Shown piece after piece: positions 47,607 through 59,258 of a stretch of DNA of 64,000 nt. A model generated the notes under the pieces. The model saw only the letters and a program-made list of their open reading frames with translations. It was not told the DNA's origin and ran no database searches. A program made the position numbers and the translations under genes. Every line of letters starts with the position of its first letter. The stretch's first letter is position 1. Origin of the DNA: Desmodus rotundus (taxonomy: Eukaryota > Chordata > Mammalia > Chiroptera > Phyllostomidae); NCBI RefSeq assembly GCF_022682495.2, contig NW_026527313.1:186001-250000 (forward strand). The letters are read 5' to 3'.

Positions 47607-49548
47607 CCCGGGGAGAGTCCGAGGCCTGGCCGCAGAGGCAGCCATTGCCTCCCCGGGCTCCTACCATGGGGCCTGACCGTGTTCGCCCGAGGCCCAGGTT
47701 CACCGCAGGTGAATGCCTTTTGCGGACGCCAAGGACAGGAGGTCGCCGATTCCCTCACAGAGGTGGGGGTTCGAGCTCTGGGGGACTGAGGTCGCAGCGG
47801 TCACACTCCATTTTTGGGTGGTTCCGCAGAGACTGGAGGGTTGAAGCGGCTGGGTCCAAGTCTGCCGCCTTGTGGCAGGGTGGGGGCTTTGCAGGCGAAG
47901 CAAGGCTCTTAGCCTCCCAGGCGGGGCACAGGCCAGACTCCCCAAGGGAGAACCGGTCCTTGGTCGAGGGTCCCGCCCGCCCGCCCGGAACCGCTCCACC
48001 TGGCGCGGAACCGTGGCCGGCCCCTCTTCCAGGCACCAGGTCCCTAGTTCTTTCCTGGCACTCTGCCTCTGCCGGGGTGGGAGAGCTGCTGGGAAGTGTG
48101 GTCCACGGGAAAACGCGCGGTCCTCTGGGTGGCAGGGAGGGCCTCCGTTAACTCTGACACCAGCCCAGGGACCCTGTGGACCTGGCCTGATATCTCAAGG
48201 GGGGGGCACGTTGCCCGGAGGGATGCTCTTGGGGTGGGGCCTGCCTGCGCCTGCGCGGCCCCGCCTCTTGGCCCGAAACCACCCAGCCGCGGCTCGGACA
48301 AAAGCCATCTCCTGGGGGCCTCCCCCCTGTTCTTCCATCCGTAAAGGGGGACCCCTTTACGGATGGAAGAACAGGGGGATCTTCGCAGTGGTTGGGACGG
48401 GACGGAGGGGTCTGCGGGTTTGCAGCCACGTAGGCCAGTTGCTCGCACCCCGGCCCCATGTGTCCCAGCTCCATGGACGAGGTGGGCCGCTTATGGCGGG
48501 ATGCAGGCGTCCTGCGGGGGTCAGGGGACGGCGTGGGCACTCCCCGGGCGAGAGAGGGCGCCTGGGACCCGAGAGAGCACCCGGGAAAATGCCCAGCCCT
48601 GGCCCCCGGGGCTCCAGTGGCCTCCCCAGGCTCCTGCCGTGGGGCCTGGTCCCGCTCACCTGGGCCCAGGTTCTCCGCAGGTGAATGCCTTTTGCGGACA
48701 CCAGGGACCACAGGCCGCGGATCCCTTCACGGGCAGGGGGGGTTCGAGCTCTGTGTGACCCAGGTCACAGCGCACACAGTCCCTTCTCGCAAAGTTCAGC
48801 CCAGACTTTAGAGAGTAGAAGCGTCTCGGTCCAAGTTTTCCGCCTCGGGGCAGGGTGGGGCCGTTTGAGCCAAGAGAGACTCTTAGCCCCCCAGGCAGGT
48901 CTCAGGCCCGAGACCCCCAGGGAGACCCGGTCCCTGGGCGTGGGTCCCGCCCGCCCGGGCCCGCCCCACCTGGCCCGGAACCGTGGCCGGCCCCTCTTCC
49001 CGGCCCCAGGTCCCTAGCTCTTCCCTGGCACTCTGCCTCTGGCGGGGTGGGAGACGGGCTGGCAAGTGTGGTCCACGGGAAAACGCGCGGTCCTCTGGGT
49101 GGCAGGGAGGGCCTCCGTTAACTCTGACAGCAGCCCAGGGACCCTGTGCACCTGGCCTGATATCTCAAGGGAGGGGCACGTTGCCCGGAGGGATGCTCTT
49201 GGGGTGGGGCCTGCTTGCGCCTGCGCGGCCCCGCCTCTTGGCCCGAAACCACCCAGCCGCGGCTCGGACAAAAGCCATCTCCTGGGGGCCTCCCCCCTGT
49301 TCTTCCATCCGTAAAGGGGGACCCCTTTACGGATGGAAGAACAGGGGGATCTTCGCAGTGGTGGGGACGGGACGGAGGGGTCTGCGGGTTTGCAGCCACG
49401 TAGGCCAGTTGCTCGCACCCGGGCCCCATGTGTCCCAGCTCCATGGACGAGGTGGGCCGCTTATGGCGGGATGCAGGCGTCCTTCGGGGGTCAGGGGACG
49501 GCGTGGGCACTCCCCGGGCGAGAGAGGGCGCCTGGGACCCGAGAGAGC
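47607..49548 (+). repeat. Dimer 24
   Basis: Head S; ctctgccgggg; t after cagtggt; vB with TGTGACCCAGGTCACA; gacagcagcc; class L; end G. Confidence 0.95.
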
Positions 49549-51490
49549 CCCGGGGAGAGTCCGAGGCCTGGCCGCAGAGGCTGCCATAGCCTCCCCGGGC
49601 TCCTACCATGGGGCCTGACCGTGTTCGCCCGAGGCCCAGGTTCACCGCAGGTGAATGCCTTTTGCGGACGCCAAGGACAGGAGGTCGCCGATTCCCTCAC
49701 AGAGGTGGGGGTTCGAGCTCTGGGGGACTGAGGTCGCAGCGGTCACACTCCATTTTTGGGTGGTTCCGCAGAGACTGGAGGGTTGAAGCGGCTGGGTCCA
49801 AGTCTGCCGCCTTGTGGCAGGGTGGGGGCTTTGCAGGCGAAGCAAGGCTCTTAGCCTCCCAGGCGGGGCACAGGCCAGACTCCCCAAGGGAGAACCGGTC
49901 CTTGGTCGAGGGTCCCGCCCGCCCGCCCGGAACCGCTCCACCTGGCGCGGAACCGTGGCCGGCCCCTCTTCCAGGCACCAGGTCCCTAGTTCTTTCCTGG
50001 CACTCTGCCTCTGCGGGGGTGGGAGAGCTGCTGGGAAGTGTGGTCCACGGGAAAACGCGCGGTCCTCTGGGTGGCAGGGAGGGCCTCCGTTAACTCTGAC
50101 ACCAGCCCAGGGACCCTGTGGACCTGGCCTGATATCTCAAGGGGGGGGCACGTTGCCCGGAGGGATGCTCTTGTGGTGGGGCCTGCCTGCGCCTGCGCGG
50201 CCCCGCCTCTTGGCCCGAAACCACCCAGCCGCGGCTCGGACAAAAGCCATCTCCTGGGGGCCTCCCCCCTGTTCTTCCATCCGTAAAGGGGGACCCCTTT
50301 ACGGATGGAAGAACAGGGGGATCTTCGCAGTGGTGGGGACGGGACGGAGGGGTCTGCGGGTTTGCAGCCACGTAGGCCAGTTGCTCGCACCCCGGCCCCA
50401 TGTGTCCCAGCTCCATGGACGAGGTGGGCCGCTTATGGCGGGATGCAGGCGTCCTGCGGGGGTCAGGGGACGGCGTGGGCACTCCCCGGGCGAGAGAGGG
50501 CGCCTGGGACCCGAGAGAGCACCCGGGAAAATGCCCAGCCCTGGCCCCCGGGGCTCCAGTGGCCTCCCCAGGCTCCTGCCGTGGGGCCTGGTCCCGCTCA
50601 CCTGGGCCCAGGTTCTCCGCAGGTGAATGCCTTTTGCGGACACCAGGGACCACAGGCCGCGGATCCCTTCACGGGCAGGGGGGGTTCGAGCTCTGTGGGA
50701 CCCAGGTCGCAGCGCACACAGTCCCTTCTCGCAAAGTTCAGCCCAGACTTTAGAGAGTAGAAGCGTCTCGGTCCAAGTTTTCCGCCTCGGGGCAGGGTGG
50801 GGCCGTTTGAGCCAAGAGAGACTCTTAGCCCCCCAGGCAGGTCTCAGGCCCGAGACCCCCAGGGAGACCCGGTCCCTGGGCGTGGGTCCCGCCCGCCCGG
50901 GCCCGCCCCACCTGGCCCGGAACCGTGGCCGGCCCCTCTTCCCGGCCCCAGGTCCCTAGCTCTTCCCTGGCACTCTGCCTCTGGCGGGGTGGGAGACGGG
51001 CTGGCAAGTGTGGTCCACGGGAAAACGCGCGGTCCTCTGGGTGGCAGGGAGGGCCTCCGTTAACTCTGACACCAGCCCAGGGACCCTGTGGACCTGACCT
51101 GATATCTCAAGGGGGGGGCACGTTGCCCGGAGGGATGCTCTTGTGGTGGGGCCTGCCTGCGCCTGCGCGGCCCCGCCTCTTGGCCCGAAACCACCCAGCC
51201 GCGGCTCCGACAAAAGCCATCTCCTGGGGGCCTCCCACCTGTTCTTCCATCCGTAAAGGGGGACCCCTTTACGGATGGAAGAACAGGGGGATCTTCGCAG
51301 TGGTGGGGACGGGACGGAGGGGTCTGCGGGTTTGCAGCCACGTAGGCCAGTTGCTGGCACCCCGGCCCCATGTGTCCCAGCTCCATGGACGAGGTGGGCC
51401 GCTTATTGCGGGATGCAGGCGTCCTGCGGGGGTCAAGGGACGGCGTGGGCACTCCCCGGGCGAGAGAGGGCGCCTGGGACCCGAGAGAGC
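49549..51490 (+). repeat. Dimer 25
   Basis: Head A; cttgtggtgg in the A-side C; class D with cccacctg, ttattgcggg and gtcaaggga; end R. No difference found from dimers 18 and 27. Confidence 0.95.
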
Positions 51491-53432
51491 CCCGGGGAGA
51501 GTCCGAGGCCTGGCCGCAGAGGCAGCCATTGCCTCCCCGGGCTCCTACCATGGGGCCTGACCGTGTTCGCCCGAGGCCCAGGTTCACCGCAGGTGAATGC
51601 CTTTTGCGGACGCCAAGGACAGGAGGTCGCCGATTCCCTCACAGAGGTGGGGGTTCGAGCTCTGGGGGACTGAGGTCGCAGCGGTCACACTCCATTTTTG
51701 GGTGCTTCCGCAGAGACTGGAGGGTTGAAGCGGCTGGGTCCAAGTCTGCCGCCTTGTGGCAGGGTGGGGGCTTTGCAGGCGAAGCAAGGCTCTTAGCCTC
51801 CCAGGCGGGGCACAGGCCAGACTCCCCAAGGGAGAACCGGTCCTTGGTCGAGGGTCCCGCCCGCCCGCCCGGAACCGCTCCACCTGGCGCGGAACCGTGG
51901 CCGGCCCCTCTTCCAGGCACCAGGTCCCTAGTTCTTTCCTGGCACTCTGCCTCTGCGGGGGTGGGAGAGCTGCTGGGAAGTGTGGTCCACGGGAAAACGC
52001 GCGGTCCTCTGGGTGGCAGGGAGGGCCTCCGTTAACTCTGACACCAGCCCAGGGACCCTGTGGACCTGGCCTGATATCTCAAGGGGGGGGCACGTTGCCC
52101 GGAGGGATGCTCTTGGGGTGGGGCCTGCCTGCGCCTGCGCGGCCCCGCCTCTTGGCCCGAAACCACCCAGCCGCGGCTCGGACAAAAGCCATCTCCTGGG
52201 GGCCTCCCCCCTGTTCTTCCATCCGTAAAGGGGGACCCCTTTACGGATGGAAGAACAGGGGGATCTTCGCAGTGGTGGGGACGGGACGGAGGGGTCTGCG
52301 GGTTTGCAGCCACGTAGGCCAGTTGCTCGCACCCCGGCCCCATGTGTCCCAGCTCCATGGACGAGGTGGGCCGCTTATGGCGGGATGCAGGCGTCCTGCG
52401 GGGGTCAGGGGACGGCGTGGGCACTCCCCGGGCGAGAGAGGGCGCCTGGGACCCGAGAGAGCACCCGGGAAAATGCCCAGCCCTGGCCCCCGGGGCTCCA
52501 GTGGCCTCCCCAGGCTCCTGCCGTGGGGCCTGGTCCCGCTCACCTGGGCCCAGGTTCTCCGCAGGTGAATGCCTTTTGCGGACACCAGGGACCACAGGCC
52601 GCGGATCCCTTCACGGGCAGGGGGGGTTCGAGCTCTGTGTGACCCAGGTCACAGCGCACACAGTCCCTTCTCGCAAAGTTCAGCCCAGACTTTAGAGAGT
52701 AGAAGCGTCTCGGTCCAAGTTTTCCGCCTCGGGGCAGGGTGGGGCCGTTTGAGCCAAGAGAGACTCTTAGCCCCCCAGGCAGGTCTCAGGCCCGAGACCC
52801 CCAGGGAGACCCGGTCCCTGGGCGTGGGTCCCGCCCGCCCGGGCCCGCCCCACCTGGCCCGGAACCGTGGCCGGCCCCTCTTCCCGGCCCCAGGTCCCTA
52901 GCTCTTCCCTGGCACTCTGCCTCTGGCGGGGTGGGAGACGGGCTGGCAAGTGTGGTCCACGGGAAAACGCGCGGTCCTCTGGGTGGCAGGGAGGGCCTCC
53001 GTTAACTCTGACAGCAGCCCAGGGACCCTGTGCACCTGGCCTGATATCTCAAGGGAGGGGCACGTTGCCCGGAGGGATGCTCTTGGGGTGGGGCCTGCTT
53101 GCGCCTGCGCGGCCCCGCCTCTTGGCCCGAAACCACCCAGCCGCGGCTCGGACAAAAGCCATCTCCTGGGGGCCTCCCCCCTGTTCTTCCATCCGTAAAG
53201 GGGGACCCCTTTACGGATGGAAGAACAGGGGGATCTTCGCAGTGGTGGGGACGGGACGGAGGGGTCTGCGGGTTTGCAGCCACGTAGGCCAGTTGCTCGC
53301 ACCCGGGCCCCATGTGTCCCAGCTCCATGGACGAGGTGGGCCGCTTATGGCGGGATGCAGGCGTCCTTCGGGGGTCAGGGGACGGCGTGGGCACTCCCCG
53401 GGCGAGAGAGGGCGCCTGGGACCCGAGAGAGC
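51491..53432 (+). repeat. Dimer 26
   Basis: Head S; gtgcttccgc; g after cagtggt; vB with TGTGACCCAGGTCACA; gacagcagcc; class L; end G. No difference found from dimer 19. Confidence 0.95.
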
Positions 53433-55374
53433 CCCGGGGAGAGTCCGAGGCCTGGCCGCAGAGGCTGCCATAGCCTCCCCGGGCTCCTACCATGGGGCCT
53501 GACCGTGTTCGCCCGAGGCCCAGGTTCACCGCAGGTGAATGCCTTTTGCGGACGCCAAGGACAGGAGGTCGCCGATTCCCTCACAGAGGTGGGGGTTCGA
53601 GCTCTGGGGGACTGAGGTCGCAGCGGTCACACTCCATTTTTGGGTGGTTCCGCAGAGACTGGAGGGTTGAAGCGGCTGGGTCCAAGTCTGCCGCCTTGTG
53701 GCAGGGTGGGGGCTTTGCAGGCGAAGCAAGGCTCTTAGCCTCCCAGGCGGGGCACAGGCCAGACTCCCCAAGGGAGAACCGGTCCTTGGTCGAGGGTCCC
53801 GCCCGCCCGCCCGGAACCGCTCCACCTGGCGCGGAACCGTGGCCGGCCCCTCTTCCAGGCACCAGGTCCCTAGTTCTTTCCTGGCACTCTGCCTCTGCGG
53901 GGGTGGGAGAGCTGCTGGGAAGTGTGGTCCACGGGAAAACGCGCGGTCCTCTGGGTGGCAGGGAGGGCCTCCGTTAACTCTGACACCAGCCCAGGGACCC
54001 TGTGGACCTGGCCTGATATCTCAAGGGGGGGGCACGTTGCCCGGAGGGATGCTCTTGTGGTGGGGCCTGCCTGCGCCTGCGCGGCCCCGCCTCTTGGCCC
54101 GAAACCACCCAGCCGCGGCTCGGACAAAAGCCATCTCCTGGGGGCCTCCCCCCTGTTCTTCCATCCGTAAAGGGGGACCCCTTTACGGATGGAAGAACAG
54201 GGGGATCTTCGCAGTGGTGGGGACGGGACGGAGGGGTCTGCGGGTTTGCAGCCACGTAGGCCAGTTGCTCGCACCCCGGCCCCATGTGTCCCAGCTCCAT
54301 GGACGAGGTGGGCCGCTTATGGCGGGATGCAGGCGTCCTGCGGGGGTCAGGGGACGGCGTGGGCACTCCCCGGGCGAGAGAGGGCGCCTGGGACCCGAGA
54401 GAGCACCCGGGAAAATGCCCAGCCCTGGCCCCCGGGGCTCCAGTGGCCTCCCCAGGCTCCTGCCGTGGGGCCTGGTCCCGCTCACCTGGGCCCAGGTTCT
54501 CCGCAGGTGAATGCCTTTTGCGGACACCAGGGACCACAGGCCGCGGATCCCTTCACGGGCAGGGGGGGTTCGAGCTCTGTGGGACCCAGGTCGCAGCGCA
54601 CACAGTCCCTTCTCGCAAAGTTCAGCCCAGACTTTAGAGAGTAGAAGCGTCTCGGTCCAAGTTTTCCGCCTCGGGGCAGGGTGGGGCCGTTTGAGCCAAG
54701 AGAGACTCTTAGCCCCCCAGGCAGGTCTCAGGCCCGAGACCCCCAGGGAGACCCGGTCCCTGGGCGTGGGTCCCGCCCGCCCGGGCCCGCCCCACCTGGC
54801 CCGGAACCGTGGCCGGCCCCTCTTCCCGGCCCCAGGTCCCTAGCTCTTCCCTGGCACTCTGCCTCTGGCGGGGTGGGAGACGGGCTGGCAAGTGTGGTCC
54901 ACGGGAAAACGCGCGGTCCTCTGGGTGGCAGGGAGGGCCTCCGTTAACTCTGACACCAGCCCAGGGACCCTGTGGACCTGACCTGATATCTCAAGGGGGG
55001 GGCACGTTGCCCGGAGGGATGCTCTTGTGGTGGGGCCTGCCTGCGCCTGCGCGGCCCCGCCTCTTGGCCCGAAACCACCCAGCCGCGGCTCCGACAAAAG
55101 CCATCTCCTGGGGGCCTCCCACCTGTTCTTCCATCCGTAAAGGGGGACCCCTTTACGGATGGAAGAACAGGGGGATCTTCGCAGTGGTGGGGACGGGACG
55201 GAGGGGTCTGCGGGTTTGCAGCCACGTAGGCCAGTTGCTGGCACCCCGGCCCCATGTGTCCCAGCTCCATGGACGAGGTGGGCCGCTTATTGCGGGATGC
55301 AGGCGTCCTGCGGGGGTCAAGGGACGGCGTGGGCACTCCCCGGGCGAGAGAGGGCGCCTGGGACCCGAGAGAGC
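53433..55374 (+). repeat. Dimer 27
   Basis: Same variants as dimer 25, 3,884 bp upstream. It lies just past the second 13.6-kb copy. Confidence 0.95.
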
Positions 55375-57316
55375 CCCGGGGAGAGTCCGAGGCCTGGCCG
55401 CAGAGGCAGCCATTGCCTCCCCGGGCTCCTACCATGGGGCCTGACCGTGTTCGCCCGAGGCCCAGGTTCACCGCAGGTGAATGCCTTTTGCGGACGCCAA
55501 GGACAGGAGGTCGCCGATTCCCTCACAGAGGTGGGGGTTCGAGCTCTGGGGGACTGAGGTCGCAGCGGTCACACTCCATTTTTGGGTGCTTCCGCAGAGA
55601 CTGGAGGGTTGAAGCGGCTGGGTCCAAGTCTGCCGCCTTGTGGCAGGGTGGGGGCTTTGCAGGCGAAGCAAGGCTCTTAGCCTCCCAGGCGGGGCACAGG
55701 CCAGACTCCCCAAGGGAGAACCGGTCCTTGGTCGAGGGTCCCGCCCGCCCGCCCGGAACCGCTCCACCTGGCGCGGAACCGTGGCCGGCCCCTCTTCCAG
55801 GCACCAGGTCCCTAGTTCTTTCCTGGCACTCTGCCTCTGCGGGGGTGGGAGAGCTGCTGGGAAGTGTGGTCCACGGGAAAACGCGCGGTCCTCTGGGTGG
55901 CAGGGAGGGCCTCCGTTAACTCTGACACCAGCCCAGGGACCCTGTGGACCTGGCCTGATATCTCAAGGGGGGGGCACGTTGCCCGGAGGGATGCTCTTGG
56001 GGTGGGGCCTGCCTGCGCCTGCGCGGCCCCGCCTCTTGGCCCGAAACCACCCAGCCGCGGCTCGGACAAAAGCCATCTCCTGGGGGCCTCCCCCCTGTTC
56101 TTCCATCCGTAAAGGGGGACCCCTTTACGGATGGAAGAACAGGGGGATCTTCGCAGTGGTGGGGACGGGACGGAGGGGTCTGCGGGTTTGCAGCCACGTA
56201 GGCCAGTTGCTCGCACCCCGGCCCCATGTGTCCCAGCTCCATGGACGAGGTGGGCCGCTTATGGCGGGATGCAGGCGTCCTGCGGGGGTCAGGGGACGGC
56301 GTGGGCACTCCCCGGGCGAGAGAGGGCGCCTGGGACCCGAGAGAGCACCCGGGAAAATGCCCAGCCCTGGCCCCCGGGGCTCCAGTGGCCTCCCCAGGCT
56401 CCTGCCGTGGGGCCTGGTCCCGCTCACCTGGGCCCAGGTTCTCCGCAGGTGAATGCCTTTTGCGGACACCAGGGACCACAGGCCGCGGATCCCTTCACGG
56501 GCAGGGGGGGTTCGAGCTCTGTGGGACCCAGGTCGCAGCGCACACAGTCCCTTCTCGCAAAGTTCAGCCCAGACTTTAGAGAGTAGAAGCGTCTCGGTCC
56601 AAGTTTTCCGCCTCGGGGCAGGGTGGGGCCGTTTGAGCCAAGAGAGACTCTTAGCCCCCCAGGCAGGTCTCAGGCCCGAGACCCCCAGGGAGACCCGGTC
56701 CCTGGGCGTGGGTCCCGCCCGCCCGGGCCCGCCCCACCTGGCCCGGAACCGTGGCCGGCCCCTCTTCCCGGCCCCAGGTCCCTAGCTCTTCCCTGGCACT
56801 CTGCCTCTGGCGGGGTGGGAGACGGGCTGGCAAGTGTGGTCCACGGGAAAACGCGCGGTCCTCTGGGTGGCAGGGAGGGCCTCCGTTAACTCTGACACCA
56901 GCCCAGGGACCCTGTGGACCTGACCTGATATCTCAAGCGGGGGGCACGTTGCCCGGAGGGATGCTCTTGTGGTGGGGCCTGCCTGCGCCTGCGCGGCCCC
57001 GCCTCTTGGCCCGAAACCACCCAGCCGCGGCTCCGACAAAAGCCATCTCCTGGGGGCCTCCCCCCTGTTCTTCCATCCGTAAAGGGGGACCCCTTTACGG
57101 ATGGAAGAACAGGGGGATCTTCGCAGTGGTGGGGACGGGACGGAGGGGTCTGCGGGTTTGCAGCCACGTAGGCCAGTTGCTGGCACCCCGGCCCCATGTG
57201 TCCCAGCTCCATGGACGAGGTGGGCCGCTTATTGCGGGATGCAGGCGTCCTGCGGGGGTCAGGGGACGGCGTGGGCACTCCCCGGGCGAGAGAGGGCGCC
57301 TGGGACCCGAGAGAGC
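55375..57316 (+). repeat. Dimer 28
   Basis: Head S; gtgcttccgc as in dimer 26; then a standard vB without the linked variant; class D with aagcgggggg and ttattgcggg; end R. The switch from dimer-26 type to another type occurs in vB at 56,524. Confidence 0.95.
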
Positions 57317-59258
57317 CCCGGGGAGAGTCCGAGGCCTGGCCGCAGAGGCAGCCATTGCCTCCCCGGGCTCCTACCATGGGGCCTGACCGTGTTCGCCCGA
57401 GGCCCAGGTTCACCGCAGGTGAATGCCTTTTGCGGACGCCAAGGACAGGAGGTCGCCGATTCCCTCACAGAGGTGGGGGTTCGAGCTCTGGGGGACTGAG
57501 GTCGCAGCGGTCACACTCCATTTTTGGGTGGTTCCGCAGAGACTGGAGGGTTGAAGCGGCTGGGTCCAAGTCTGCCGCCTTGTGGCAGGGTGGGGGCTTT
57601 GCAGGCGAAGCAAGGCTCTTAGCCTCCCAGGCGGGGCACAGGCCAGACTCCCCAAGGGAGAACCGGTCCTTGGTCGAGGGTCCCGCCCGCCCGCCCGGAA
57701 CCGCTCCACCTGGCGCGGAACCGTGGCCGGCCCCTCTTCCAGGCACCAGGTCCCTAGTTCTTTCCTGGCACTCTGCCTCTGCGGGGGTGGGAGAGCTGCT
57801 GGGAAGTGTGGTCCACGGGAAAACGCGCGGTCCTCTGGGTGGCAGGGAGGGCCTCCGTTAACTCTGACACCAGCCCAGGGACCCTGTGGACCTGGCCTGA
57901 TATCTCAAGGGGGGGGCACGTTGCCCGGAGGGATGCTCTTGGGGTGGGGCCTGCCTGCGCCTGCGCGGCCCCGCCTCTTGGCCCGAAACCACCCAGCCGC
58001 GGCTCGGACAAAAGCCATCTCCTGGGGGCCTCCCCCCTGTTCTTCCATCCGTAAAGGGGGACCCCTTTACGGATGGAAGAACAGGGGGATCTTCGCAGTG
58101 GTGGGGACGGGACGGAGGGGTCTGCGGGTTTGCAGCCACGTAGGCCAGTTGCTCGCACCCCGGCCCCATGTGTCCCAGCTCCATGGACGAGGTGGGCCGC
58201 TTATGGCGGGATGCAGGCGTCCTGCGGGGGTCAGGGGACGGCGTGGGCACTCCCCGGGCGAGAGAGGGCGCCTGGGACCCGAGAGAGCACCCGGGAAAAT
58301 GCCCAGCCCTGGCCCCCGGGGCTCCAGTGGCCTCCCCAGGCTCCTGCCGTGGGGCCTGGTCCCGCTCACCTGGGCCCAGGTTCTCCGCAGGTGAATGCCT
58401 TTTGCGGACACCAGGGACCACAGGCCGCGGATCCCTTCACGGGCAGGGGGGGTTCGAGCTCTGTGGGACCCAGGTCGCAGCGCACACAGTCCCTTCTCGC
58501 AAAGTTCAGCCCAGACTTTAGAGAGTAGAAGCGTCTCGGTCCAAGTTTTCCGCCTCGGGGCAGGGTGGGGCCGTTTGAGCCAAGAGAGACTCTTAGCCCC
58601 CCAGGCAGGTCTCAGGCCCGAGACCCCCAGGGAGACCCGGTCCCTGGGCGTGGGTCCCGCCCGCCCGGGCCCGCCCCACCTGGCCCGGAACCGTGGCCGG
58701 CCCCTCTTCCCGGCCCCAGGTCCCTAGCTCTTCCCTGGCACTCTGCCTCTGGCGGGGTGGGAGACGGGCTGGCAAGTGTGGTCCACGGGAAAACGCGCGG
58801 TCCTCTGGGTGGCAGGGAGGGCCTCCGTTAACTCTGACACCAGCCCAGGGACCCTGTGCACCTGGCCTGATATCTCAAGGGAGGGGCACGTTGCCCGGAG
58901 GGATGCTCTTGTGGTGGGGCCTGCCTGCGCCTGCGCGGCCCCGCCTCTTGGCCCGAAACCACCCAGCCGCGGCTCGGACAAAAGCCATCTCCTGGGGGCC
59001 TCCCCCCTGTTCTTCCATCCGTAAAGGGGGACCCCTTTACGGATGGAAGAACAGGGGGATCTTCGCAGTGGTGGGGACGGGACGGAGGGGTCTGCGGGTT
59101 TGCAGCCACGTAGGCCAGTTGCTCGCACCCGGGCCCCATGTGTCCCAGCTCCATGGACGAGGTGGGCCGCTTATGGCGGGATGCAGGCGTCCTTCGGGGG
59201 TCAGGGGACGGCGTGGGCACTCCCCGGGCGAGAGAGGGCGCCTGGGACCCGAGAGAGC
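57317..59258 (+). repeat. Dimer 29 (mosaic B-side C)
   Basis: Head S; g after cagtggt; vB standard. The B-side C mixes classes: gtgcacctgg and aagggagggg (L), cttgtggtgg (D), gcctgcct (P or D); end G. This mixture is best explained by short conversion tracts. Confidence 0.93.

Larger units (their letters stand above)
39879..54057 (+). repeat. 13,594-bp higher-order block, copy 2 (maximal match)
   Basis: Dimers 20-26 (and into 27) are the second copy. The four differing bases here are 43,348, 43,440, 44,476 and 48,596. The match ends at 54,058, where dimer 27 has cttgtggtgg and dimer 20 has cttggggtgg. Confidence 0.9.
48394..56523 (+). repeat. 3,884-bp tandem duplication with no difference found
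   Basis: 48,394-52,639 matches 52,278-56,523; I find no difference over 4,246 bp. The ends are the base after cagtggt in dimer 24 (48,393 t) and the linked-variant base at 52,640. Confidence 0.85.

Noticed and set aside
26285..54057. Assembly artefact as the sole explanation of the 13.6-kb duplication
   Set aside because: The copies differ at four scattered bases and the same shift partly recurs at 11.5-14.6 versus 25.1-28.2 kb, which favours biology. It cannot be excluded without reads.
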